Assembly: GCA_963989245.1 (NCBI GenBank)
Contig: OZ022342.1
Coordinates: 42,402,479 to 42,466,478, forward strand
Origin: Nansenia antarctica
Lineage: Eukaryota; Chordata; Actinopteri; Argentiniformes; Microstomatidae
Direction: 5' to 3'
Length of the DNA: 64,000 bases
The position numbers and the translations under genes were made by a program. The number at the start of each line of letters is the position of its first letter. Within the stretch, counting starts at the first letter, position 1. Positions 32,928-43,854 of this stretch are shown here, piece by piece. Below the pieces are notes generated by a model, which worked only from the letters and a program-made list of their open reading frames with translations, was not told the origin of the DNA and did no database searches.

Positions 32928-34685
32928 ATGGGGTCAAATTCTACGAAGCTGTTAAAAGATATTAGTGAACATCGTGGAATGTTGGCTACGTTATCCCCTA
33001 TGGCTATAGTGGAAAAAATGAATCCTCTTGTTAGGGAAATTAGCAAAATGTCAACGAAATGGAATAGCCGTTGGGCATACATTGAACAGCCGTGGCCGAA
33101 AGAGGGCAGCATTAATTTACAATTAATTGCAACATTGGAAATACTTATCAATGGGCACAAAGCACATCAAAGAGGAAAGATTAGATCAGAGAAACGCAAG
33201 TTAGAGTTAGCTATTTTAGATCTATTTAAGGTAGAGGGACAGAAAATAGCTCAGATGGAACCGGAAAAGAAAAAAGAATTGGCCAGAACACTGGAACAGA
33301 AATTGAACATTTCATCCCCAGACCTGTGTCCTGCCTCCAGTCCCCCTCCATATGCTAAGGCACTGGAGGATCATTCCCAGAAGAAGAAGAAGGAGCCAAG
33401 GGGAAAAGGGGACGACAGGAGTGACGAGGAAGATGACAGCGAAGATGGCAGTGAAGACTCAAGTGATGACGACAATGCAGATGGAGGCTACAACGCGCAG
33501 GTCAGGAAGATGATAGCCACAGCCGAAAGGAAAGGTGGGAGAAGACGCCCGGAGAAAGAGGGAGATTGTCACCGAATGTCATCAAATACATTAAAGAACT
33601 GTCCAGTGCTGATTCGGGGTAACAAGATGGAATATCATCCGTGGCATCATACAGATTTGTCTGAAGTGATCGAGAAACTCCCAGTTCTTCAAGAGGGAGG
33701 ACATTCGTGGACGCGAGAGGTCGACGTGATACTGACAGGAACGCAGGCCGCGATGGGAGACCTGAAAAGACTCTTAGCTTTTATTGCAGGATTGGATACA
33801 ATGCAGGAAATATTGATGAAGGCAGGACTTCATAGATATATCAATACATCAGTTTATGATCCAGAGCTCTTCGCAGCAAACAGAGGCAGGCTGTGGAAAG
33901 CAATCAGAGAGACCTACCCTACTCACATTCACCCAGACAATATCATTGTGAAGCCACTGGGGGGGGATGAGAATCCCAGGGGTTATGTTGCCCGTGTGCA
34001 CTCTCAATGGAGAAGTGTGACAGGGAAAGACGCTGAAGATAACCCCTTAGAAAAATCCATAATCAGGGAAAAAATACAAGAAGGGCTTCCTACCCCAGTT
34101 AAGGATAAGCTAGCAGAAGTGGTGGGGCTACGACACGTGAACAAAGCTGTTTATATAGACCACGTAGCTCATCAAGTTGAGTTATATCGAAAGAACATTC
34201 AGATACAGAAGGCACGAGACGAAGAATCCCTCAGAATATTGACTCATTTGCAATTGACTGAAAGCGAGAGGAACATAGAGGGAGTGCAGGCTTTAGCCCC
34301 ACAGCAACAGCCACCTGGAGTGCAGACTGCTACTTACCAGTCCTACTCACAGGGGCCACAAGGGGGGTATCCTGCTACTTACCAGTCCTACCCACAGGGG
34401 CCACAAGGGGGGTATCCATACCCACAAGGGCCACCAGGGGTGCAAGCGGTTCCATACCAGATGTACACACAGCCTGGCCAAGGACCACCACCAGGGGGAT
34501 GGACAGCAGCAGGGAAGGAGATGCTAGAACCATGCCAATGCGACCAGAATGGACATCTAGCCTGCACCTGCTGCAACAGGCCCCAGGGGGGCGCAGGGGG
34601 GAGCCAAGGAGGAGGATATTGGCCTCCTACTACACCTGCTCCAGGAGTGATGAACCCTTACGGAGGCCCAGCAGCTGGCCTATAG
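32928..34685 (+). CDS. Retroviral Gag-like polyprotein (endogenous retrovirus 1)
   Basis: 585 codons, starting MGS, so N-myristoylation at Gly2 is likely. Matrix-like basic N-terminus, a PPPY late-domain motif at residues 139-142, an acidic Asp/Glu/Ser run at about 160-190, and a capsid-like region from about 220 to 430 (WTREVD, RETYPTHIHPD, QEGLPTPVKDKL). A Gly/Pro/Gln/Tyr-rich repeat follows (about 460-520), and the Cys-rich C-terminus (CQCDQNGHLACTCC) replaces the usual CCHC knuckle. It ends in UAG at 34683-34685, directly followed in the same frame by the Pol-derived ORF, as in retroviruses that make Gag-Pol by stop-codon readthrough. The frame is intact. Gag identity rests on position, myristoylation and motifs. 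Confidence 0.8.
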   Translation: MGSNSTKLLKDISEHRGMLATLSPMAIVEKMNPLVREISKMSTKWNSRWAYIEQPWPKEGSINLQLIATLEILINGHKAHQRGKIRSEKRKLELAILDLFKVEGQKIAQMEPEKKKELARTLEQKLNISSPDLCPASSPPPYAKALEDHSQKKKKEPRGKGDDRSDEEDDSEDGSEDSSDDDNADGGYNAQVRKMIATAERKGGRRRPEKEGDCHRMSSNTLKNCPVLIRGNKMEYHPWHHTDLSEVIEKLPVLQEGGHSWTREVDVILTGTQAAMGDLKRLLAFIAGLDTMQEILMKAGLHRYINTSVYDPELFAANRGRLWKAIRETYPTHIHPDNIIVKPLGGDENPRGYVARVHSQWRSVTGKDAEDNPLEKSIIREKIQEGLPTPVKDKLAEVVGLRHVNKAVYIDHVAHQVELYRKNIQIQKARDEESLRILTHLQLTESERNIEGVQALAPQQQPPGVQTATYQSYSQGPQGGYPATYQSYPQGPQGGYPYPQGPPGVQAVPYQMYTQPGQGPPPGGWTAAGKEMLEPCQCDQNGHLACTCCNRPQGGAGGSQGGGYWPPTTPAPGVMNPYGGPAAGL

Positions 34686-36581
34686 GGGTGCCCGGAAGAT
34701 CCGAGTGGGAGGTGCCAGCTGGTGGTGACACAGAAGCCTGAAGGCGCCACGCACCTCCCTATGTCTAGAGAATATGTGAAGACAATCGGATTTGAGGGAA
34801 TCAAACAGCTGATTCCTACAACTGAGCTTGTAGACTTAGAGTACAAGGGACAGAGAGCAACTCTGTCAACACTTGTGTCAGAACACACGCCAACAGGGCT
34901 GCTAGGGAGAGATGCTCTATGCCAATTGAACTGTACAGTAAAATGCACACCTGACGGCTGTCAGGTGACGGTGCCATCCGGTGCTCAGATTCCATCGACA
35001 GCCAGAGTGATTAAGCATAGAACAGACCTACAAGCTTTGCCTTTAAAGGGAGCTGATATAGAATATTGGGTTGATGGGTCTTGTTACGGGGTAGGAGAAA
35101 CTTTGTGCGCTGGGTATTCCTTAGTTAAAGCACAGAATTCAAAGTTTATTGTAGAACAGGCTGAGGCAGTTCCTCAGCCTTGCTCGGCTCAGTTGGCTGA
35201 ATTGATTGCCCTCACAGAAGCATGCAACTTGGGAACCGGACGGAGAGTGACAGTGTACACCGACTCTGCCTATGCACATAATGTTTGTCATTTTAATGGA
35301 GCTGTATGGAGGGGGCGGGGTTTTAAGAGAACTGATGGTACGCCTATACAGCATCACGCACAGATCATGAAGCTGTTACAAGCCATGATGAAGCCAAAGG
35401 AATTAGCCATAGTGAAGTGTGCCACACACAGGTCTGACTCATCACATGTCACACAAGGTAACAGGGCTGCAGAAGATGCAGCCAAAGCCATTACAGGAGC
35501 AGACAAGGCAGGTAAAGGTCTTCTGGTCACACATGAAAAGCAATTACAGGGCATGGTCGCACTTGAGGATTTATTGATGTTACAGAGTAGAGTAACTACG
35601 TTAGACAAGAACGTTTGGCTAGCAAGGGGGGCAAGTCAGGATGACACAGGTCTATGGAGGAATCATGAGGGGTTGGTTGTAGCACCCTCAGATTTAATAG
35701 GCATGTTAATACGGGAAGCTCATGGATTAGCACATGTGGCTAGGGGGGAGGTAAGACGCAAGATCACCAAGGAATATGGGTTTTGGAGTCCATATTTGAT
35801 GGAACAGATTGACCATGCTTTAGGTCAATGTGGGGTCTGTTGGAGAAACAACATCAGAGTGGGTACACCAGTGGTGTCTGGGCATATCCCTACCCCAATA
35901 GGGCCACAGGTGGTGGACAGGGGGGTGGATGTACAGAGTAGGCAGGATGTTGTGCCAACAGGTGCCGAGGTCCCCAGAGAACCTGAGAAGGAGGAGCTAC
36001 GAGGAGATGCTGTGGTGTTGCCAGAGCCAGTGGCAATGCCAGTGTTACAGCCAGTGACATTACCGGCAGTGCCTGAAACCGAGGGGACAGTGGAAAGCTG
36101 TCCAGATGCCAATGAACCAGAAATCAACGAAGCAGAGAGTGTTGACAGTCTGGAGGTCCAGCCTGGGGGTGTCCAAAGCCTGGACACCTGTGCTACTGGG
36201 GATGCTGGCGAGTGCCTGCACCATGCTTCAGATGATGCTGAGGGCGACTCCCCAGACCTTAATCAGCGTGGGAGGGGACCAGGCGGCTGCCTGAACCTCA
36301 ATGACACTGACGGACGACGACCAGTTAGGAAAAGATTAAAGACTATGAATAGGGTAGTGAAGCAGCAGATCAAAGGGAACGACGGGAATGGACAGCAGAT
36401 GATAGCATGGCTGGAAACGGTCTTAGGGGCATGGGAAACTTATTTTGCTAAGATAGGAGCACCTATTATAGCAGACATGATTTTTGACTTTCTTAGGAGG
36501 CAGGGCCTCATTGACTGTTTTTGGAAAATCAGTCACTCAGTCCACGTTAATGAACTTTTCAGAAGACTAGTCCTCACCTGA
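34686..36581 (+). CDS. Internally deleted Pol-derived fusion ORF (protease remnant, RNase H, integrase zinc-binding)
   Basis: In the same frame as Gag, separated only by UAG; its first ATG is 34722 (619 codons). From that ATG: a C-terminal retropepsin remnant with the conserved LLGRDAL (residues 60-66) but no visible DTG/DSG active site. There is no RT. RNase H follows with Asp118, Glu160 and Asp181; the fourth acidic position looks like Glu251 rather than Asp. An integrase HHCC zinc-binding region has His334, His338, Cys370 and Cys373, and the integrase catalytic core is missing. The last ~240 residues are Pro/Glu/Val-rich and then basic; part of this (DAGECLHH, CLNLNDTD) recurs in the second provirus. 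The frame is open throughout, so the deletions preserved coding. Whether it is translated is unknown. Confidence 0.75.
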   Translation, partial: GCPEDPSGRCQLVVTQKPEGATHLPMSREYVKTIGFEGIKQLIPTTELVDLEYKGQRATLSTLVSEHTPTGLLGRDALCQLNCTVKCTPDGCQVTVPSGAQIPSTARVIKHRTDLQALPLKGADIEYWVDGSCYGVGETLCAGYSLVKAQNSKFIVEQAEAVPQPCSAQLAELIALTEACNLGTGRRVTVYTDSAYAHNVCHFNGAVWRGRGFKRTDGTPIQHHAQIMKLLQAMMKPKELAIVKCATHRSDSSHVTQGNRAAEDAAKAITGADKAGKGLLVTHEKQLQGMVALEDLLMLQSRVTTLDKNVWLARGASQDDTGLWRNHEGLVVAPSDLIGMLIREAHGLAHVARGEVRRKITKEYGFWSPYLMEQIDHALGQCGVCWRNNIRVGTPVVSGHIPTPIGPQVVDRGVDVQSRQDVVPTGAEVPREPEKEELRGDAVVLPEPVAMPVLQPVTLPAVPETEGTVESCPDANEPEINEAESVDSLEVQPGGVQSLDTCATGDAGECLHHASDDAEGDSPDLNQRGRGPGGCLNLNDTDGRRPVRKRLKTMNRVVKQQIKGNDGNGQQMIAWLETVLGAWETYFAKIGAPIIADMIFDFLRRQGLIDCFWKISHSVHVNELFRRLVLT

Positions 36582-37218
36582 GGTGAAGATCTATGCATTA
36601 ATGCATTCCCTTTGTCCTATGCTTACTGTTGGAGAATTATGTGTTATGATAACTGAATGTCATTATTTGTGTATTGTTTGTTTGTTTCTATATCGTGTGA
36701 TTGAGGTCAGTTGAGAAGTGATGTGGTGGTTATACAAAGCTAGGAGAGAGGTTCTGTTCCTAGCGCAACGAAAATGGAAAGCTCCTGACTATGAAAGTGT
36801 TATCAATCTGAGACAGCGGTAAAGGCTGTTCTCCAACTGGGTACAAGTGCTAGTAACCTCTGACCCTGACGCTTCAAGGACAAAGAAAACATCGGTCGTT
36901 GGAAGTTTCTGTATTGATTTGTGCATGATGAACTGTGTTTAGTTTAATTGTGATTGTTATTTTCAAAATTCTTTTTATTATTGGTTGTTTTCTATTTTTT
37001 GTTTATGATATCTTTGGTTCCTAATACTGGTCCTGGGTTGGTCTGTGTTATTGTGCTTCTTGTGTTGTGTGTTGGTGTAGTTTTTCTGTCTGTTGTTGTT
37101 TATTTTTTAATTTTTAATTTTATTTAAAAAAAAAATTTTGGGGGATGTTTTGTGGGGTTTTGTGTTTTTGTTTTTGTTTTGTGGTAGTTTAGTTTCGGAA
37201 CACCCTCTGGGTGGTCCG
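36582..37218 (+). other. 3' untranslated part of endogenous retrovirus 1
   Basis: No ORF of note; a short frame near 36715-36822 (MWWLYKARREVLFL) might be a remnant of an envelope tail. T-rich toward the polypurine tract. Confidence 0.4.
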
Positions 37219-37228
37219 AGGGGGGATG
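37219..37228 (+). promoter_or_regulatory. Polypurine tract of endogenous retrovirus 1
   Basis: GAGGGGGGAT(G) lies immediately before the 3' LTR, the normal place for plus-strand priming. Confidence 0.7.
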
Positions 37229-37555
37229 TGTCGTATATTTCTGTAGTATGTATGATCTATGTATGAATATGTAGTATATTTTAAACACACACACATACCA
37301 GGGCATGCAAGGACATGCCCTCTAACAATGAGGGTTCTATGGCAACCAGATGACCAACAGGGACCTTTGGGGGTTGGGCAAAGACACGCATACACGCTGG
37401 CCCCTCCCCTCTGGAACGGAACGGGGAGAGAGAGAGAGAGAGCGTTCTCTTTCCAGCCGAAGTCCATGGGGAACGCATGTAATGTATATATCTGTCTGAT
37501 TAAATTGTCTTAAACTAACTGTTCTTTGATTCATAACCAATAAGAATACACAACA
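37229..37555 (+). repeat. 3' LTR of endogenous retrovirus 1
   Basis: 327 bp with no visible difference from 30786-31112; followed by the CAAG target duplication. Confidence 0.92.
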
Positions 37556-37661
37556 CAAGAAGATGACATTGTCTTCGCAGTTTAACATACCCACGTTAAT
37601 CTGCTGACACAACCCAAATGTGTCGTCTGCTCTCAGAAGTGGGGAAAAAACCGTCAGATCA

Positions 37662-37942
37662 TATATAAACGGGTTATTTTGATAAACCGGATACATTTTG
37701 TGAATATATATGGTTACTTTCTCGCCTGAAAACATATTAAAACTTCATAAAATGACATATTAGGATGCTTAGTCCAGGGCTCAAGTTGCGTTTGCAACTT
37801 TATGAGAAATGATCTGCTGATCAGACCTCCGTTTCTTTCTTTATATAAACGGGTTATTTTGATAAACCGGATACATTTTGTGAATATATATGGTTACTTT
37901 CTCGCCTGAAAACATATTAAAACTTCATAAAATGACATATTA
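37662..37942. repeat. ~101-bp direct repeat, two copies at 180-bp period
   Basis: TATATAAACGGGTTATTTTG and the next ~80 bp occur at 37662-37762 and 37842-37942, nearly identical, with about 79 bp between. AT-rich, non-coding. Confidence 0.85.
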
Positions 37943-38065
37943 ACACTTGTAGAGCCAAATTACAGCTTTTCGCTAATGGTGGCCAAAACGGAGGTTTCAA
38001 AAACACTAGACTGACGCGTCACAGTCGCCAGCTGGTCGTGACGCGTGCCAGCTGGTCGTGACGCG

Positions 38066-41000
38066 TTAGGCCGCTGATGGCCCGGCAGCTTTTGGCAGCG
38101 GCAGGTTTTGGCATGACACAGCCTCTCTCCCGTCTGCTGCAGCTGGGTCCTCTGCAGCCTCTCTCCCGTCTGCTGCAGCTGGGTCCTCTGCAGCCTCTCT
38201 CCCGTCTGCTGCAGCTGGGTCCTCTGCAGCCTCTCTCCTGTCTGCTGCAGCTGGGTCCTCTGCAGCCTCTCTCCCGTCTGCTGCAGCTGGGTCCTCTGCA
38301 GCCTCTCTCCCGTCTGCTGCAGCTGGGTCCTCTGCAGCCTCTCTCCCGTCTGCTGCAGCAGGTTCTGCCGTGGCAGCAGGTTCCTCTGGCACCCTACAGT
38401 CAGAGGATCACATCATGGATGGTAAGCACATGTACAGTGTTAAAGCTGGTTGCTAGGAAAATCAGCTAATGGGGATCCTTAATAAAATGCAATAAAATAC
38501 TGGTGACAACTGTGGACTGTGGACTTAATTGATTATCTTTTCTATATCGATAACAGACCTTGATCCATCTGAGTCGTTGGACTCCATTGCTGGTAAGCAC
38601 AAGCTGTGAATAAGAAAAACAAAGGTTCTACACTATGTTTAAGTGTGTGTACACCATGGATGGGGTTGAATCCTACAATCACATTCAGGCTATTGACAGG
38701 CTACATGTCTGACTAAGTTATATCAATTTAGAACTGTGTACTGTAGTGAATGCAATCTTGTGTGTAGTGTAATTTGAGTTTCTTTCTGTTAAAGCGTGGA
38801 TAATGGAAGCAGACTCTGCAAAGGCTGCCAAGCTCTTCTGCGCGTCGGCCCTCGCAGATATGAATACTCAGTCGCCGCTCAACTTCACTCTCAGTTTGAG
38901 AGATTCTCTGGAGGAACGAACACGAGCGATCGTTTCGTTCTACAAAAGGCCGAAGGTGAACTGGGCGAGTCCTCTCACCTGCAAACTGATTGGTAATGAT
39001 CTTAATAATTTCTCTTGTTTTTAAATATATTTTTGGGGCATTTTATGCTTTATTGTAGAGAGATAGTAGAGACAATGACAGGAAAGGGGGATAGAGAGAT
39101 TGGAGAGGACATTTGGGGAAGCAAAAAACCAGTTACCCATGGGCCAATCAGGATAATCTATAGATCTGTACAGTACCATTACACTAATGGTTTTCAATAA
39201 CTTGTTAAGCTAAACTTGTTATTTAAAAATGACTGATTATTTCATTTTTACAAGGGGACGCCGCCGTCGGTGAGGGTGTGGCCAGATGTGTCCTCGCCAC
39301 CCCAATATGGCTTCCACCTTGATGAAGAGAAAGGTCATTAAGTCTTGTTACTCGTACGTGATTTTTATTTTTTTTTATGCATAGGCTATATTTTCCTAGC
39401 CTGGTGGTCATGTTAATATTTTCCATATGTCTAAAATAAATGTTTTACCTTTTTATTCTAATAAGGGAAAACCTTACTTTTCGACGGGGAGACGGACCAT
39501 CTGGTTCCGTCTACTGACCAGACCCTCCTCGACAGCGACTTCTTCATTGTCGCGGGCCGCATGATGGGGCACAGTTTCCTGCATGGTGGACCATGCTTGA
39601 CCGGCCTGAGCCCAGCCATTGCACATGTCCTGTGTGGGGGGGGCGCAGGACATGACAATTGTGTCCCCATTGGATTGTGTGGACATGGATGTTCGGGAGG
39701 CGCTGGAACTGGTTAGAAATAGCTTTTTAATTGCTAGTATTGTGCAGTATTTCATGATGTTATATTGCTCTCTATTTACAATGTGTTAAGTAATTGCTTT
39801 TTACATTTGTTACATTTCACAATTACATTTCTTGTCAGCTGAACAATGGTCATGACCTCACCGAGGACAACAAAGAGAAGGTCCTCTCCCTATGCCAGGC
39901 ATGGGATTTCCCAGGGCCTACATCAGCAAACAGGATGTGGCTGGCGGAGAAACTATTGGTGCATGCAAGTTTGTCTTTCTTAAGTCTTTGAATTTAAACG
40001 AAACCACTGGTTGTCATTGAATTCACTGTTGCCTTAATATAACCATGACACGTTTTTTGGGGGGTTTATTTGTTTTACAGGTGCTGGGAAGGACGACCAA
40101 GCAGGTCAAACACCTGAGGAGGGGGCTAAAAGACACCGGTGTCTGGGAGCTATTAAGTTCCAGGCCAGACACTGTGCCAGTCTTATGGCCAAGAGCCGCA
40201 GAAACCAGGATCACGCCACAGGTAATGCAAATGAAAACATTAAAGCTACATGTGACAGCATTTTTATTGCTAAATATTCACTTGTTTTTGTTACGAGAGT
40301 ATGGATTGGCCTTAGCAAGATCCCCAAAATATTTTTTGTGACATGAGACCCTGTGAATTTCAGATTTTAGACATAAGTGTCTAGGCTAGATACCGTGGGA
40401 AATATTGCCAGAAGTGACTTTTTATGCATGCAACGACATCAACACTCCCCCCTCGGAATCCACAAAGCAGTGTCACAGCAAGAGAGGAGGGAATTGTAGG
40501 AGATATGGTTCTTAAAACACATGATCATTTTTATCATGACCAGTGGGGTCGCCAAAGTGCGAACTTATCACATGTAGCTTTGCATTAAATGTGTCTCGAT
40601 TATTTTTTTAAAGATTGTGTATTGAAACGGCTTTTGTAATTGAAAAAGCATAAAGGGGGAGCAAATTTTAACCGGTGCATTTATATTAGATGATTCTGGA
40701 GAAAATTGAATGGCCGGAGGCAGATTCGGACATTGAAGATGGCGATGAGGAGGGCCAGGAGAGGATGCTGGGATTCCTGAGGACCTTCATCGAAACAAGT
40801 ATGGCTATTTTTCATCATTCGATACTGATGCCCTTACATGGATGTGTATACAGAACAAGCACCAAGCGCATTAGACCACAGCACTCTCTAGGGCACTTGC
40901 AATTAATTACTTTATTCTGCCAAAATCTGCCACCTATTGCTCTAGGATAGGACGTCCTGCTTCCTGCTGCAGCAGTGGGTGTGGCAGAGGCCCTGGAGGG

Positions 41001-41235
41001 CGCGTGCGACAGCAGGATGGCCGCCATGCTGAGCGGCTCGGGCACGGAGCAGCCTGGGCACAGCGTGGCCTTCATGATCTCCCGCCGCCGCCTCCCCCTC
41101 CCGGCCTGGGCTGGCCTCCTGTGACCCCTGACCCTGGCCCAGACTCCCCCCTGGTCCTGGCCCACCCCCGCCTCAGGGTGATTTAGGGTTGGGTGGCTTC
41201 ACCAGGCTGCATGTGACTTAATAAAAGGCCTCTTT
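38066..41235 (+). pseudogene. HECT-like (G2E3-type) multi-exon gene, damaged
   Basis: Exons bounded mostly by AG/GT: about 38066-38421, 38557-38592, 38795-38992, 39255-39333, 39466-39711, 39839-~39966, 40081-40221, 40690-40798 and ~40949-41137; AATAAA at about 41220. Junction phases agree (for example MD|DLDPSESLDSIA|AWIMEADS). The product resembles HECT-like proteins that are multi-copy in fish: SFYKRPKVNWASPLTCKLIG, DAAVGEGVAR, LLFDGETDHLVPST, GRMMGHSFLHGGP, LSPAIAHVL, then NGHDLTEDNKEKVLSLC and MILEKIEWPE with an acidic run. HECT domains transfer ubiquitin, but I do not see the catalytic-cysteine region. Damage: a frameshifting deletion in exon 4 (near 39295), a G-run shift near 39636-39643, and a poor donor after exon 6. 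It converges on the integrase gene. Confidence 0.65.
38119..38360 (+). repeat. 36-bp minisatellite (about 6.7 copies) in the first HECT-like exon
   Basis: Unit CAGCCTCTCTCCCGTCTGCT plus 16 more bases, near-identical copies starting every 36 bp. Because 36 is divisible by three it stays in frame; in the frame that continues into the next exon it encodes a Ser/Ala/Leu/Pro/Gly-rich 12-residue repeat. Confidence 0.92.
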
Positions 41236-42021
41236 GGAGATAATTGATTTAAGCTCTTTGTGCTTTATACGTTTTACTCAATCTATTAAGAATCAATTAA
41301 ATCCACGACAATGGCCTACACTGCTGCTGTTCCTAGTTACAGTTTTTTTACGGTCGCTAAGTCACAGTGTTCAATACTGAAGTCACAGAGTCACAACTCT
41401 TCATACAGTCTGCATTACTAACACGCATGTTGGCCAATCACTTCATTCATGTCTCAAAAGAAGCTCGTTCAACCATACACTGGCAACAATGTTCACTCAG
41501 AAAGCATACAGTCATTCATAACATTCTGACTTACAAAACATTAACAACAGGGAGCATTACATAGTCTGAATGATTTTCACAAGAATGAATATTTCATTAT
41601 AAGAATGGTTTGATTTATAGTAATCATAGACAGAATAGTTGACTGTAAAACTGTCAAGTATTAGGCAACAAGAATGAATCAGAAATGCCGCAATTTGCTT
41701 CTATCCTTAAGTGTATTTATTTTTTTCAGTATCTTTGCAGAAAGTAAGTTACGGTACATTTACTTCAAAGTACACTACATTTACTTGTGGAAAATAAAGT
41801 GGAAGAACAAAAAAGAAAAACAGAAATTCCAGGGCTACAATACAATAGCAATCACACCAAAAATGTCTCACTCCTGAGCAGGGCTGGACTGGGACAAAAA
41901 TTAGGCCCTGCCATGTGGCTCAGACCGGCCCAACACAATCGGTCCGACACCGCCGATCAACATGCTGGCAGTCTGAAAGACTAATAATCTAAAAATCTAT
42001 CGACCTAATCTAAAAAGTGAT

Positions 42022-42998
42022 CTAGCATGGAAGGCTCAGGACAGGCAAAGTAATTGAAGTCCTGAACGTGGCACTCTGTTTCCTCTGTTTCATCTTTTTC
42101 TCTCTCCTTTTCCTCTCTTTCCCTGACACTCGCTTTTCTGGGGAGGGCAGCAGCAGCTCAACCTGGTTCAACAAGACATGGACAGAGAAGTAAACTAACT
42201 GGTTGTCAAAATCAGCAAAGTTCTCATTTACATGTACACACAGGCTGCATGATTGCATTATGTTACACCAGAAGCCCAGTCATTTCAAATGGAAGGTTGC
42301 AAGACAACATTATTGGGTTGCAGACTGCATGAGTTTTATTTCTCCATGCAATAAAAAGCATTCATTAGTTCTGAACTAGGCTAGTGTAGATTTTTTTTTT
42401 ATATCTTTTTTTTCCAAATAAAAAGTATTATTAACACCCATTGTTGGTATTGCATTTATGTCAGTGACAGTGATACCTCAACTTGCTAGCTAGCAACAAA
42501 ATGCAGAACACCCCCATCTAACGTTAGCTATAGAGTCCACAGCCAAGCAGCACTAACGTTACACCACGAGAGAGATCATTGTGTGTGCATGAATTCCAGC
42601 CAAGTCCTGGTGAAGCGCAATGCAATCATGCTGCCTGTACGGGTTAGCATAAGTCATAAGACATTCTCTGCTGCTGCTCCCTTAATCTGGCCAATGCAAG
42701 CGACTAACATAACTTTGCTTTTGTAAAACCAAGTAACAACATTGCTTACCTCTCTAGCTGTGTCCTCTGTCTCCTCCTCAATTGCTAACGGCACATCAGT
42801 GCTAACGTTAGTTAGCGGTAAAGATGTTGCTGTGGCAGCCGCAGCTGTAGTAGGCCTAGCCCCCACAGTCGATGCAGAGAACATATCTGTCAGTTTCTGA
42901 CATTTTGAGGCATCCTCTGCTAGCTTCTTACTTTTTTTCTCCCTAATTTTCTGGGCACCCCCTTTCACTATCTTATCTACGAACATGAGGTAGAGCAA
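42022..42998 (-). pseudogene. hAT transposase 5' exon remnants
   Basis: Minus-strand frames give KGGAQKIREKKSKKLAEDAS (42998-42654), a basic N-terminus like those of hAT/ZMYM-type transposases. Farther downstream SGKERKRREKKMKQRKQSATF (42258-42022) recurs at 63983-63759. Exon structure is incomplete and most of the transposase is deleted. Confidence 0.5.
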
Positions 42999-43058
42999 TT
43001 GAGCAAGCTGTGCAAGGTTAACAACCTGCTGCTAAACAAGTCAAAGACCCAGGAATTC
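42987..43058 (+). pseudogene. 72-bp L2 LINE fragment captured inside the hAT element
   Basis: GAGGTAGAGCAATTGAGCAAG and the following ~50 bp match 10184-10255 of the triplicated LINE (RT thumb, EVEQLSKLCKVNNLLLN) with few mismatches. Neither LINE end is present, so it did not arrive by ordinary target-primed insertion. Confidence 0.75.
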
Positions 43059-43329
43059 ATGGGTTGTCGGCCGAGGGATCAGAGTGGGGGAGGGGGCCGA
43101 TGGACAGCAGGGCCTAAGCATGTGATTGGGCCAGCCCATGTGTTAGTATAAACGGGGGCCGCCGCTTGATTCAGCGTTAGTTGATGGCGCGCTATTTTGG
43201 GCCGAGCTAGTTTTTTTTTTTTTTTTTTTGGGGGGGGGGGGGTCAGGCGGCCCGACCGGCCCAAAACTAGCGCGGCCCATCTGCCAGCGGGCAGAAAGAT
43301 TGTATGGCCAGTCCAGCGGTGCTCCTGAG

Positions 43330-43854
43330 GGTTTTGGTCCACCCTCTGGTCTGCATCTGGTCACATCTAATGTCTTCCCTGGCAATGCATCTAGTCTATT
43401 TCATTTCATTGTATATATTCTGCTAATATTTTCTAGACATGTCAATATGATTACTGCAAATAGTGAAAATACCACCGCTCATCCCTTATCAGACTTTGCT
43501 GAGGTGCTGGAACTGAAGTGTATCAATAGAGTGCAAAATAACAGTCACTCAAACACTGTGCAAAAAAACTGTTTATTGCGAGCTTTCTGTCATATGATAG
43601 GAATATGATTACTGCAAAAATGCACCAAATCATTTTGTTTTGAACATGTTCTTCACCGTTTTGAACACAGTATGTTAACAATGAAAAAATGTGTTGCAAA
43701 TACATAGTGTTTTGCAGGTGGGGGAGTTTGAATGAGAGAAGTGTTATGGATTTTGGAGAACGTGGTCATTGAATGCATTTTGTATGAAAGCAATGCACAA
43801 ATCACAGAGTAAGAGTCACAGTTTTGTTCACATGGGCTTCTGCTTTGCTGACTG
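43330..43854. other. Interior of the mariner-type element
   Basis: AT-rich, no convincing coding sequence. Confidence 0.4.

Larger units (their letters stand above)
30786..37555 (+). mobile_element. Endogenous retrovirus 1: 6,770 bp, no LTR differences seen, RT deleted
   Basis: Two 327-bp LTRs (TGTCGTAT...ACACAACA) in which I see no differences flank a Gag ORF, an in-frame UAG and a shortened Pol-derived ORF. CAAG is duplicated on both sides (30782-30785 and 37556-37559), a 4-bp duplication as in gammaretrovirus-like elements. The LTR identity means the insertion is recent. No reverse transcriptase and no recognisable complete envelope are present, so this copy must have been mobilised by a helper. 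Confidence 0.9.
41879..43321 (-). mobile_element. Internally deleted hAT element, 8-bp duplication
   Basis: The left end CAGGGCTGGACTGG pairs with the right end (CCAGTCCAGCGGTG), and CTCCTGAG is duplicated at 41871-41878 and 43322-43329. After about 110 bp the sequence jumps to what corresponds to 63828 in the hAT copy at the right edge, so about 1.3 kb was lost internally. It inserted into the mariner-type element. Confidence 0.85.

Noticed and set aside
38119..38360. Regularly spaced repeats that might suggest a CRISPR array
   Set aside because: Units are contiguous with no unique spacers and the genome is eukaryotic; it is a coding minisatellite.
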